Shown here piece after piece: positions 36,501 to 38,403 of a DNA stretch of 64,000 bases. The position numbers and the translations under genes were made by a program. Within the stretch, counting starts at the first letter, position 1. The number at the start of each line of letters is the position of its first letter. The notes below the pieces were generated by a model that had not been told where the DNA came from, made no database searches, and saw nothing but the letters and a program-made list of their open reading frames with translations. The DNA lies in contig JAZGTH010000068.1 in NCBI GenBank assembly GCA_036877525.1, positions 5,296,001 to 5,360,000 of the forward strand, given 5' to 3'. This DNA is from Chromobotia macracanthus (taxonomy: Eukaryota; Chordata; Actinopteri; Cypriniformes; Botiidae).

Positions 36501-38077
36501 ACGCAGCAGTCCACTGTTACATCATTTTGTTTGGGAGTGACTGTGTGCTGGCATTAGAGAATGTGATGTTATGCACACTGAGGCAACCTGTGTGATCTTG
36601 ATTTTTTCACTGCTGCATTGCGACCAATTATGAAAACATCCAGTCCAATTACACTCTCCTGCCATCTGTCCTTCTAATGTAAATCACAGAGAGTGAATGG
36701 GCATTCAAAATAGGACAAAACACCCGAGCAGGGCAGGGCGCACAGGGGGGCCTCTGGCATTCTGGGAAGCCTCAAACAGATTAGTCACACAGAATTAATC
36801 TAGACGGGAGAACAATGATCACAGAGCTTCTGGCAAACCCCAGCTGTCGTTCCATTAAAGAAAAGCAAAATAAGATTTAGGGCTCCGGGTCTCTGAGACT
36901 TGGGCTGAAGAAGTGGGCCCGTACTCACGACCAGCCGAGGGGGGGTCCCCAGACTCTCTTTATCAGTGGCTGTGCATGTCATTCATTCACTTCAAGAAGA
37001 GAAGCACACTTTTCTTTTGTTTGCAAGGATGGAATTCAGACTAAAAGCAAATTTTCTGGTATTCCGAATTGCTGAAAATCAAAAGTTTTGGACCAGGCTC
37101 TTACACGAGTCTTCTGTACGATTCAGAGCACTATATTAGGTGCATTTCTCCAGGGCAGTGAGATGGTTCACACAGCAGTTTTATGTCATCGAGTTTTGTT
37201 TACTTACTTGCATTCTCCTCTCCCGTCTGGAATAGGCTCACACGTCCCACTATTCAGACATTTTTCAGAACATTCCAGGCCTGGAAAACACGGCAACACA
37301 TTTCTAATGAGTGAATCACATCTTACACCACTTTTGATTAACAGAAACTTACTGGTCTCATCACAAAACATAAATACTTTGGAAAATTAATATTCTTGAA
37401 TATATCGTTTGGTTGCATCCTGTGGGAGAGTAAGAAACACACGGGACAGAATCCATACAGTGATCATGATAAAATACATAATGTGAATGAACTGCGAGTC
37501 GCTTCGGATTCATGCAATTCGCTTTGGCATAAATGCGATGTAAGTGTGAGTCGTAACACAGTACGGCGACGTTAGCGGACAGAGCCGGCGCTGAGCAGCT
37601 GATCTGGGAACTGTACTCTCTTTGCTGGGTAGCGTCGGACCGCAAACGTGTTGAAGAGAAACTTCACCCAAACCCCAGCAGAGTTTTTCCATTTCATCCA
37701 TTAACATGCGCTGTGAAATTACAAATAAAGAAATGAAAGAAATGAAAAAAACCGCTTCACTCGTCCATCGTGCGATCCGGAGTGCCCAGAATGCCAAATG
37801 TCTTGAAATAACGGGACACAGCCTTGAGTTTAGTCTGAAACATCTTATAAATCGTCTCCACTTTGCACATAAACTCACTGTCGTGTCGTTTACCGTCGCT
37901 CGAACCATCAGGTGCGCAACAAGTGGCTTTCATTCACAATAAAGAGCAGAAACGCTGTTAAACAGCCTTTAATCGCGCTGTTGTGTGTTTACGAGCCGGG
38001 AAACTTCAATGAAACCTGCCTTGCGTCAAAGCAGCGAGCGACATCAGCAGGACGAGATTCACGAGCGACGGATTCAT
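2251..38077 (-). CDS. notch1b: Notch1 receptor, complete 34-exon coding region
   Basis: Single-pass receptor for Delta/Jagged ligands. In the known family mechanism, ligand pull exposes the S2 site to ADAM proteases, gamma-secretase then frees the intracellular domain, and this joins RBPJ and Mastermind in the nucleus. Joining 34 exons gives 7,503 bases (2,500 residues plus TAG) with every phase compatible. Visible parts: signal peptide (1-20), EGF array (about 22-1430), three LNR modules and heterodimerisation domain (about 1435-1720), furin motif RKRR (1659-1662), membrane span (about 1733-1751), RAM motif WFP (1764-1766), nuclear signal KKKRREP, ankyrin repeats (about 1875-2110), Gln/Met-rich region, and C-terminal degron with WSSSSP. 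Exon sizes match the human gene as I remember it nearly throughout. Human NOTCH1 is 2,555 residues. The b paralogue is inferred from EGF1-3 differing from remembered zebrafish Notch1a; Notch1 itself is near certain from the ankyrin and C-terminal sequence. Confidence 0.96.
3684..3781 (-). CDS. notch1b: notch1 exon 33: ankyrin repeats 5-6
   Basis: 98 bases, phase 1 in, 0 out, encoding KSALHWAAAVNNVDAAVVLL and KNGANKDMQNNK. Acceptor GTGCTGCAG, donor GTGAAG. Confidence 0.98.
3782..4506 (-). other. notch1 intron 32
   Basis: Contains a MITE-like element (4,133-4,457); otherwise nothing recognised. Confidence 0.8.
4133..4457. mobile_element. MITE-like element with TTTAAAGGTGCAGT ends
   Basis: Left end TTTAAAGGTGCAGT followed by AGAAATTTCT; the right end read on the minus strand is CTTAAAGGCGCAGT followed by ATGTGATTTCT. 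These form imperfect terminal inverted repeats of about 25 bases around 325 bases with no ORF. TTAA-containing ends suggest a TTAA target site. I recall very similar ends from abundant fish elements. Confidence 0.65.
4507..4654 (-). CDS. notch1b: notch1 exon 32: ankyrin repeats 4-5
   Basis: 148 bases, phase 0 in, 1 out: ILIRNRATDLDARMHDGTTP and LILAARLAVEGMVEELINCH. Acceptor CTCTGCAG, donor GTATGC. Confidence 0.98.
4787..5085 (-). CDS. notch1b: notch1 exon 31: ankyrin repeats 1-3
   Basis: 299 bases, phase 1 in, 0 out. It encodes DGFTPLMIASCSGGGLETGN, TGETALHLAARYARSDAAKR and NMGRTPLHAAVAADAQGVFQ, nearly identical to human. This face contacts RBPJ and Mastermind. Acceptor CCTCCTCAG, donor GTGTGT. 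Confidence 0.98.
5086..6481 (-). other. notch1 intron 30
   Basis: 1.4 kb, AT-rich on the left. I see no coding sequence or clear repeat family. The open frame 5,498-5,848 on the plus strand lacks any recognisable domain. Confidence 0.7.
6482..6644 (-). CDS. notch1b: notch1 exon 30: start of ankyrin domain
   Basis: 163 bases, phase 0 in, 1 out. It encodes EVQAMLELDDQPDHRQWTQ, then HLDAADLRIPS and the conserved APTPPQGE and CMDVNVRGP leading into the first ankyrin repeat. Acceptor CTGTTAG, donor GTTGGC. Confidence 0.96.
6788..6875 (-). CDS. notch1b: notch1 exon 29: linker between RAM and ankyrin
   Basis: 88 bases, phase 2 in, 0 out. It encodes PLKNSSDISLMDDNLNEWG and ends DTKRFR; the DDNxNEWG motif is a Notch1 hallmark. 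Acceptor TTTTTCAG, donor GTGAGC. Confidence 0.96.
7142..7352 (-). CDS. notch1b: notch1 exon 28: juxtamembrane, membrane span, RAM, NLS
   Basis: 211 bases. It encodes a short juxtamembrane stretch (RIEEPPVEL), a membrane helix (about 1733-1751, PVYVVLAGLALLAFVAVGMV), the basic stop-transfer SRKRRR, the RBPJ-binding RAM motif LWFPEGF and the nuclear signal KKKRREP. Human reads GCG-VLL around the S3 gamma-secretase cut; here it is AVG-MVA, so Met1750 (7,264-7,266) aligns with the P1-prime valine. Acceptor CTGTTACAG, donor GTCAGT. Confidence 0.97.
7353..8307 (-). other. notch1 intron 27
   Basis: 0.95 kb with purine-rich stretches (7,540-7,575). Nothing else recognised. Confidence 0.7.
8308..8456 (-). 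CDS. notch1b: notch1 exon 27: HD-C domain with S2 site
   Basis: 149 bases, phase 2 in, 1 out. HD-C reads VVYLEIDNRQCYQ and NDVAAFLGALASSG, ending VPYYIETVT. By alignment with human IEAV, the ADAM10 S2 cleavage would fall between Thr1718 and Val1719 (Val codon 8,312-8,314); human has Ala-Val. Acceptor CCATTAG, donor GTGAGT. Confidence 0.96.
8457..9259 (-). other. notch1 intron 26
   Basis: 0.8 kb, AT-rich; a T run at 9,007-9,016. Nothing else recognised. Confidence 0.7.
9260..9694 (-). CDS. notch1b: notch1 exon 26: LNR-C, HD-N domain and furin site
   Basis: 435 bases. LNR-C reads CDQGCNNAECGWDGLDC; the HD-N half follows (SFGFLRELSRVIHTN, then MIYPYYGNEQELKKH). The S1 furin motif RKRR is at 9,286-9,297 (residues 1659-1662), followed by ELDN; human has RQRR. 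Mature receptor is expected to be a cleaved heterodimer. Acceptor CCTACAG, donor GTAAGA. Confidence 0.97.
9695..10280 (-). other. notch1 intron 25
   Basis: 0.59 kb. Nothing recognised. Confidence 0.7.
10281..10852 (-). CDS. notch1b: notch1 exon 25: last EGF repeats, LNR-A and LNR-B
   Basis: 572 bases, phase 0 in, 2 out. It holds the last EGF repeats (CGSLRCKNGGTC; CTSNPCYNGGTC), the linker NGLFCHILDYSFPGG, then LNR-A (CDSSCNNYACDWDGGDCS) and LNR-B (CDEQCHNAGCLYDGFDC). These calcium-binding modules cover the S2 site in the resting receptor. Acceptor TCATTTAG, donor GTGAGT. Confidence 0.97.
10853..11296 (-). other. notch1 intron 24
   Basis: 0.44 kb, AT-rich. Nothing recognised. Confidence 0.7.
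11297..11409 (-). CDS. notch1b: notch1 exon 24: EGF repeat around 32-33
   Basis: 113 bases, phase 1 in, 0 out. It encodes RCDKVFDGCKGKPCRNGGTC and AVASNTPHGF, a near-exact Notch1 signature. Donor GTTAGT; only 90 bases from exon 23. Confidence 0.97.
11500..11757 (-). CDS. notch1b: notch1 exon 23: EGF repeats around 30-31
   Basis: 258 bases encoding VHCEINIDDCTPF with the long inter-cysteine loop of this repeat, then GDVNECLSNPCDPRGTHSC. Phase 1-1; acceptor CTGTCTCAG, donor GTACAG. Confidence 0.97.
11758..12486 (-). other. notch1 intron 22
   Basis: 0.73 kb, AT-rich. Nothing recognised. Confidence 0.7.
12487..12619 (-). CDS. notch1b: notch1 exon 22: EGF repeats around 28-29
   Basis: 133 bases, phase 0 in, 1 out, encoding CVPGYHGVNCS, EINECLSQPCQNGGTC and PRGTQ. 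The acceptor ends in the less common GAAG after a pyrimidine/T run. Donor GTCAGC. Confidence 0.96.
12620..13080 (-). other. notch1 intron 21
   Basis: 0.46 kb. Nothing recognised. Confidence 0.7.
13081..13265 (-). CDS. notch1b: notch1 exon 21: EGF repeats around 27-28
   Basis: 185 bases. It encodes GVDVARLCRNSGQC and EQVNECIPNPCQNGATC, ending TCE in phase 0. Acceptor CATCATCAG, donor GTAAGT. Confidence 0.97.
13266..13701 (-). other. notch1 intron 20
   Basis: 0.44 kb with an A-rich AATAAAAAAT stretch at about 13,602-13,631. Nothing else recognised. Confidence 0.7.
13702..13855 (-). CDS. notch1b: notch1 exon 20: EGF repeat around 26-27
   Basis: 154 bases, phase 0 in, 1 out: 51 codons plus one base. 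It encodes LVNWCKASPCKNGGIC, then GLYCDVPSVSCEVAAKQQ, a stretch nearly identical to human NOTCH1. Acceptor ATCTTCAG, donor GTACAT. Confidence 0.97.
13856..14446 (-). other. notch1 intron 19
   Basis: 0.59 kb; contains the perfect hairpin at 14,268-14,305 and a second palindrome beside it, probably the remnant of a mobile element. Confidence 0.7.
14268..14305. repeat. Perfect 15-base hairpin
   Basis: GGTGATGTCCATAAC (14,268-14,282), loop cgcagaaa, then its exact reverse complement (14,291-14,305). Immediately right, GTCGA...TCGAC (14,306-14,324) forms a second short palindrome. Confidence 0.9.
14447..14648 (-). CDS. notch1b: notch1 exon 19: EGF repeats around 24-25
   Basis: 202 bases encoding SSCFNGGTCVDGINSFTC and HDINECDSRPCMNGGTC, ending in phase 0 at CAG. 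Acceptor TCCCAACAG, donor GTAACA. Confidence 0.97.
14649..15493 (-). other. notch1 intron 18
   Basis: 0.84 kb; carries a minus-strand SINE (15,352-15,476). Nothing else recognised. Confidence 0.7.
15352..15476 (-). mobile_element. tRNA-derived SINE, minus strand
   Basis: Read on the minus strand it starts TGTATAGCTCAACTG (tRNA A-box-like), has an accurately spaced but decayed B box, and ends with a GATAAAAGTGCCTGCCGAATG tail like that of the copies in intron 2. The tail type is common in fish SINEs/L2-like elements. Confidence 0.6.
15494..15722 (-). CDS. notch1b: notch1 exon 18: EGF repeats around 22-24
   Basis: 229 bases. It continues NPCSNGGLC, then encodes EDINECESNPCKNGANC and begins the repeat with ENNTPDCTE. 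Phase 1 in, 2 out. These lie at the N-terminal edge of the Abruptex region known from fly Notch. Acceptor TCTCCTCCAG, donor GTGAGA. Confidence 0.97.
15723..16529 (-). other. notch1 intron 17
   Basis: 0.8 kb, of which more than half is an LTR-like element (15,793-16,258). Confidence 0.7.
15793..16258 (+). mobile_element. Possible solo LTR
   Basis: About 465 bases starting near TGTTACAATGG and ending CCTCGTTACA (TG...CA). It contains a TATA-like CTATATAAC (about 15,935-15,943) and AATAAA (16,215-16,220) near its right end, the usual LTR order. No protein-coding or internal retroelement sequence is present. Family not identified, and I could not find a clear target-site duplication. Confidence 0.4.
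16530..16682 (-). CDS. notch1b: notch1 exon 17: EGF repeat and start of next
   Basis: 153 bases. It encodes VDINECVKNPCRNDGTC and the start of the next repeat (TDIDDCKP), ending phase 1. Acceptor CACTGTAG, donor GTGAGA. Confidence 0.97.
16784..16903 (-). CDS. notch1b: notch1 exon 16: EGF repeat without calcium motif
   Basis: 120 bases, phase 1-1. It encodes LLAPCSPKPCKNGGVC and RESEDYESF, ending PEGWQG. The usual D-x-N/D-E-C calcium motif is absent, as I recall for this repeat in other Notch1 proteins. Acceptor CCCACCAG, donor GTCATC. Confidence 0.96.
16904..18190 (-). other. notch1 intron 15
   Basis: 1.3 kb. A short MITE-like piece may lie at 16,986-17,159, bounded by TTTAAAGCTGCAGT and CCCTTTAA. 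Nothing else recognised. Confidence 0.6.
16986..17159. mobile_element. Possible short MITE
   Basis: Left boundary TTTAAAGCTGCAGTCCATAAC and right boundary GGGGAACTATCCCTTTAA resemble ends of TTAA-type fish elements, but the inverted repeat is only about 7 bases. Confidence 0.35.
18191..18304 (-). CDS. notch1b: notch1 exon 15: one EGF repeat
   Basis: 114 bases, phase 1-1, encoding TNINECASNPCLNQGTC and ending LLPYTG. Acceptor TGATTGCAG, donor GTATGA; only 89 bases from exon 14. Confidence 0.97.
18394..18539 (-). CDS. notch1b: notch1 exon 14: EGF19 end and EGF20
   Basis: 146 bases. It completes EGF19 (YNCICDSGWSG) and encodes the next repeat (INNNECESNPCMNGGTC). The calcium motif reads NNNEC where neighbours have DINEC. 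Donor GTCAGT. Confidence 0.96.
18540..18972 (-). other. notch1 intron 13 with CTGGTCCAAAC repeats
   Basis: Positions 18,625-18,775 contain several near-copies of CTGGTCCAAAC/GGACCAGC in both orientations, a style common in fish repeats. A related GCTGGT/ACCAGC stretch lies at 63,365-63,440. Confidence 0.5.
18973..19165 (-). CDS. notch1b: notch1 exon 13: EGF18 and EGF19
   Basis: 193 bases, phase 1 in, phase 2 out. EGF18 reads INIDECAINPCHNGGTC, EGF19 LNECLSNPCIHGHC. Acceptor TTTGTAG, donor GTATGC. Confidence 0.97.
19166..20512 (-). other. notch1 intron 12
   Basis: 1.35 kb. Contains a run of 16 G (19,563-19,578). Nothing else recognised. Confidence 0.7.
19563..19578. repeat. Poly-G run (16 G)
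   Basis: Uninterrupted run of G on the plus strand (C on the notch1 strand), likely length-variable. Confidence 0.9.
20513..20623 (-). CDS. notch1b: notch1 exon 12: EGF17
   Basis: 111 bases, phase 1-1, encoding EGF17 (VNIDDCKSNPCDYGRC) ending CEPGYTG. It is separated from exon 11 by an intron of only 99 bases. Confidence 0.97.
20723..20956 (-). CDS. notch1b: notch1 exon 11: EGF15 and EGF16
   Basis: 234 bases encoding EGF15 (TDVDECLSNPCHYGIC) and EGF16 (TNINECLSQPCQNGATC) ending in PKGTTG. Acceptor CTTTTGTAG, donor GTGCAC. Confidence 0.97.
20957..21485 (-). other. notch1 intron 10
   Basis: 0.53 kb, AT-rich. Nothing recognised. Confidence 0.7.
21486..21599 (-). CDS. notch1b: notch1 exon 10: EGF13 end and EGF14
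   Basis: 114 bases, phase 1-1, encoding FSGSQC and EGF14 (FDIDECASTPCKNGAKC). Acceptor TCCCCTCAG, donor GTATGA. Preceded in the gene by the 1.8 kb intron 9. Confidence 0.97.
21600..23434 (-). other. notch1 intron 9
   Basis: 1.8 kb with a G-rich purine tract (21,605-21,655), a TTGCTAGGGTGTT minisatellite fragment (22,225-22,285) and a C-rich stretch (22,720-22,850). No exon recognised. Confidence 0.65.
23435..23548 (-). CDS. notch1b: notch1 exon 9: EGF12 end and EGF13
   Basis: 114 bases, phase 1-1, encoding YEGVFC and EGF13 (INTDECASMPCLNNGKC). Acceptor AATTGGCAG, donor GTGAGC. Confidence 0.97.
23764..23949 (-). CDS. notch1b: notch1 exon 8: EGF11 and EGF12, ligand-binding core
   Basis: 186 bases. 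EGF12 reads CQNDATCLDQIGGF; the Thr before the third Cys (about residue 463, codon 23,807-23,809) matches the known POFUT1 O-fucose site (human Thr466) extended by Fringe, and contacts ligand. Calcium ligands (DINEC) are intact, so Delta binding should be preserved (inference). Acceptor CTTCTAG, donor GTAACC. Confidence 0.97.
24144..24299 (-). CDS. notch1b: notch1 exon 7: EGF10 and start of EGF11
   Basis: 156 bases. It encodes LLCHLDDACISNPCQKGSNC (EGF10) and the start of EGF11 (DQDVDECSLG), the ligand-binding core of the array. Donor GTGAGG. Confidence 0.97.
24300..24974 (-). other. notch1 intron 6
   Basis: 0.68 kb. Nothing recognised. Confidence 0.7.
24975..25208 (-). CDS. notch1b: notch1 exon 6: EGF8 and EGF9
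   Basis: 234 bases encoding EGF8 (EDVNECDLMPNSCQNGGTC), which in the family helps contact ligand, and EGF9 (ENIDDCADAACHAGATC). Phase 1 at both ends; acceptor TTCCTCAG, donor GTGTGC. Confidence 0.97.
25378..25500 (-). CDS. notch1b: notch1 exon 5: EGF6 end and EGF7
   Basis: 123 bases, phase 1 at both ends. It encodes FSGQNC then EGF7 (ENIDDCPDHRCLNGGTC), a calcium-binding type with the N-terminal DxD/E-C signature. Acceptor GTCTGCCAG, donor GTGCGC. Confidence 0.97.
25501..27250 (-). other. notch1 intron 4
   Basis: 1.75 kb. Left part (25,570-25,830) is repeat-derived, with tandem TTCTATGGATGTTAAAGG units and GGTTCTT motifs. The remainder is unremarkable. Confidence 0.65.
25570..25830. repeat. 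GGTTCTT-type MITE remnant with tandem units
   Basis: Begins TTTAAAGGTTATTTACAGTGATGCCAT and ends ATGGTTCTTCTATGGCATTGTGAATCAC; the two ends are partly complementary (GATGCCAT / ATGGCAT). Inside, GTTCTATGGATGTTAAAGG recurs. Similar sequence lies at 63,478-63,630. Confidence 0.5.
27251..27589 (-). CDS. notch1b: notch1 exon 4: EGF4-EGF6
   Basis: 339 bases, a length I recall for this exon in human NOTCH1. It encodes EGF4 (DPCASNPCANGGQC), calcium-type EGF5 (QDVNECAQKPSPC) and EGF6 (YQPCNPSPCLHGGTC). Donor GTGAGG, acceptor ATCCGTAG. Residues about 132-245. Confidence 0.97.
27710..27972 (-). CDS. notch1b: notch1 exon 3: EGF1 end, EGF2, EGF3
   Basis: 263 bases, acceptor CTCTGCAG, donor GTAAGA. It completes EGF1 (CLDLFAGPACQ), then encodes EGF2 (FPNPCYHSPCRNG) and most of EGF3 (CLNAPCLNGGTC ending PPGWSG). 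Residues about 44-132. Confidence 0.96.
28061..28165 (-). mobile_element. SINE fragment, minus strand
   Basis: Minus-strand reading shows GGGTTTGATTCCCAGG (tRNA B-box type) and TGGATAAAAGCATCTGCAAAATG, the same tail type as the SINE at 32,673. Confidence 0.55.
30300..30520. promoter_or_regulatory. Candidate enhancer block in intron 2 (E-box/POU/SOX)
   Basis: Non-repetitive, GC-richer than its surroundings. Motifs: CAGGTG (30,335-30,340), CAAATG E-box (30,341-30,346), octamer-like ATGCTAAT (30,344-30,351), CAGCTG (30,362-30,367), SOX-type ATTGTTC (30,506-30,512). This mix resembles neural-progenitor enhancers (inference). Confidence 0.3.
32449..32473. repeat. (TA)n microsatellite
   Basis: Twelve TA units without interruption. 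Confidence 0.9.
32673..32830 (+). mobile_element. tRNA-derived SINE
   Basis: TTTCTGTAGCTCAACTGGT (A box) and GTGGGTTTGATTCTCAG (B box) spaced as in a tRNA, then an unrelated body and the tail AATAAAAGTGTCTGCCAAATG followed by aatgtaaat. The 3' half of a real tRNA cannot be folded, so it is a SINE. Confidence 0.75.
33640..33850. promoter_or_regulatory. Candidate enhancer block in intron 2 (FOX/RBPJ)
   Basis: Unique, balanced-composition block with E-box CATCTG (33,737-33,742), FOX-type TGTTTATTT (33,756-33,764) and CATGGGAAC (33,786-33,794), which fits the RBPJ consensus YRTGRGAAM. An RBPJ site would allow Notch autoregulation. Motif evidence only. Confidence 0.3.
34748..34925. repeat. TAGCAACC minisatellite
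   Basis: About four degenerate units of roughly 40-50 bases built on ACACCTTAGCAACC and CCTAGGAACT. The complementary motif GGTTGCTAGGGTGTT occurs in intron 9 near 22,235. Confidence 0.75.
35970..36200. promoter_or_regulatory. Candidate enhancer block in intron 2 (SOX cluster)
   Basis: Three copies of the SOX-type heptamer ACAATGG (35,975-35,981; 36,000-36,006; 36,188-36,194), a CTTTGTG near 36,139 and a TTAATTA homeodomain-type site near 36,159. A SOXF-driven arterial enhancer in intron 2 is known for mammalian Notch1; equivalence here is a guess. Confidence 0.33.
37208..37280 (-). CDS. notch1b: notch1 exon 2: first half of EGF1
   Basis: 73 bases between acceptor TTTTCCAG and donor GTAAGT. 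It encodes the start of EGF repeat 1 (pattern LECSEKCLNSGTCEP) and ends in phase 2 (TGC AA). The small size matches exon 2 of other Notch1 genes. It is stranded between a 0.74 kb intron 1 and a 9.2 kb intron 2. Confidence 0.9.
37281..38019 (-). other. notch1 intron 1 (0.74 kb), GC-AG type
   Basis: Begins GCAGGT on the minus strand and ends TTTTCCAG. Nothing else recognised; a 132-codon open frame inside has no domain and is taken as chance. Confidence 0.6.
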
Positions 38078-38330
38078 TTCTCCCGCGGACGGGCGCGTCT
38101 CCAGGCGTCTAACACGCATCCAGCATCGGGCGTCTGGAGGAAGGAGGTCGGTCACGGTGAGGGAACAGAGCCGCCGCCCGCACGATGCTGCCCGCTCGCT
38201 GTACGCCGCGTCAATGAGCGCCTGGACTCACGCCGCGTCCTCCAGCTCGCGTCCAGAGGCGTGACGCGCCGCTTCCGCCGCGCCGCGTTGCGTTGCGTTG
38301 CGAGCGCTGGCCGGAGCTATTCATTCACTT
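38000..38330. promoter_or_regulatory. CpG-rich notch1 promoter and first exon
   Basis: The only markedly GC- and CpG-rich stretch in the window, with CGCCGCG, GCGCC and a GCGTT repeat near 38,285-38,300. It covers the start codon at 38,077 and the likely 5' UTR. Minus-strand transcription is expected from its right side. Confidence 0.65.
38020..38077 (-). CDS. notch1b: notch1 exon 1: start codon and signal peptide
   Basis: Nineteen codons plus one base. The peptide has a hydrophobic core (LVNLVLLMSLAAL) ending TQ-G, a good signal peptide with cleavage near the Gly made across the junction. The ATG at 38,077-38,075 has G at -3. Only a split after CAAG keeps phase with exon 2, which makes the donor GCAGGT (a GC donor) rather than GT. 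The nearby GT (splitting after GGCAG) would put a stop in exon 2. The exon sits inside a CpG-rich region and is the least certain of the 34. Confidence 0.78.
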
Positions 38331-38391
38331 CACTAACTTTGGGAAAAACACGCCCTCCCCGTAAACCCGGAGATGCCCAAACAAACAAGCG

Positions 38392-38399
38392 TTTATATA
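38392..38399 (-). promoter_or_regulatory. Possible TATA box for notch1
   Basis: Minus-strand TATATAAA, about 315 bases upstream of the ATG, followed on the same strand by a GGGGAGGGCGTG-type GC box (about 38,349-38,360). A start site near 38,360 would give a 5' UTR of about 285 bases. Motif evidence only. Confidence 0.35.
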
Positions 38400-38403
38400 C
38401 AAG

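Larger units (their letters stand above)
27973..37207 (-). other. notch1 intron 2 (9.2 kb)
   Basis: The largest intron. It contains SINE pieces (28,061-28,165; 32,673-32,830), a TA microsatellite (32,449-32,473), a TAGCAACC minisatellite (34,748-34,925) and unique, motif-rich blocks near 30.3, 33.7 and 36.1 kb. In mouse, intron 2 of Notch1 is known to hold enhancers, so this is the natural place for cis-control. No coding exon was recognised inside. Confidence 0.7.

Noticed and set aside
37510..37908. 132-codon minus-strand open frame in notch1 intron 1
   Set aside because: No recognisable domain, lies between the signal-peptide exon and exon 2, and including it would break the phase that otherwise joins exactly.
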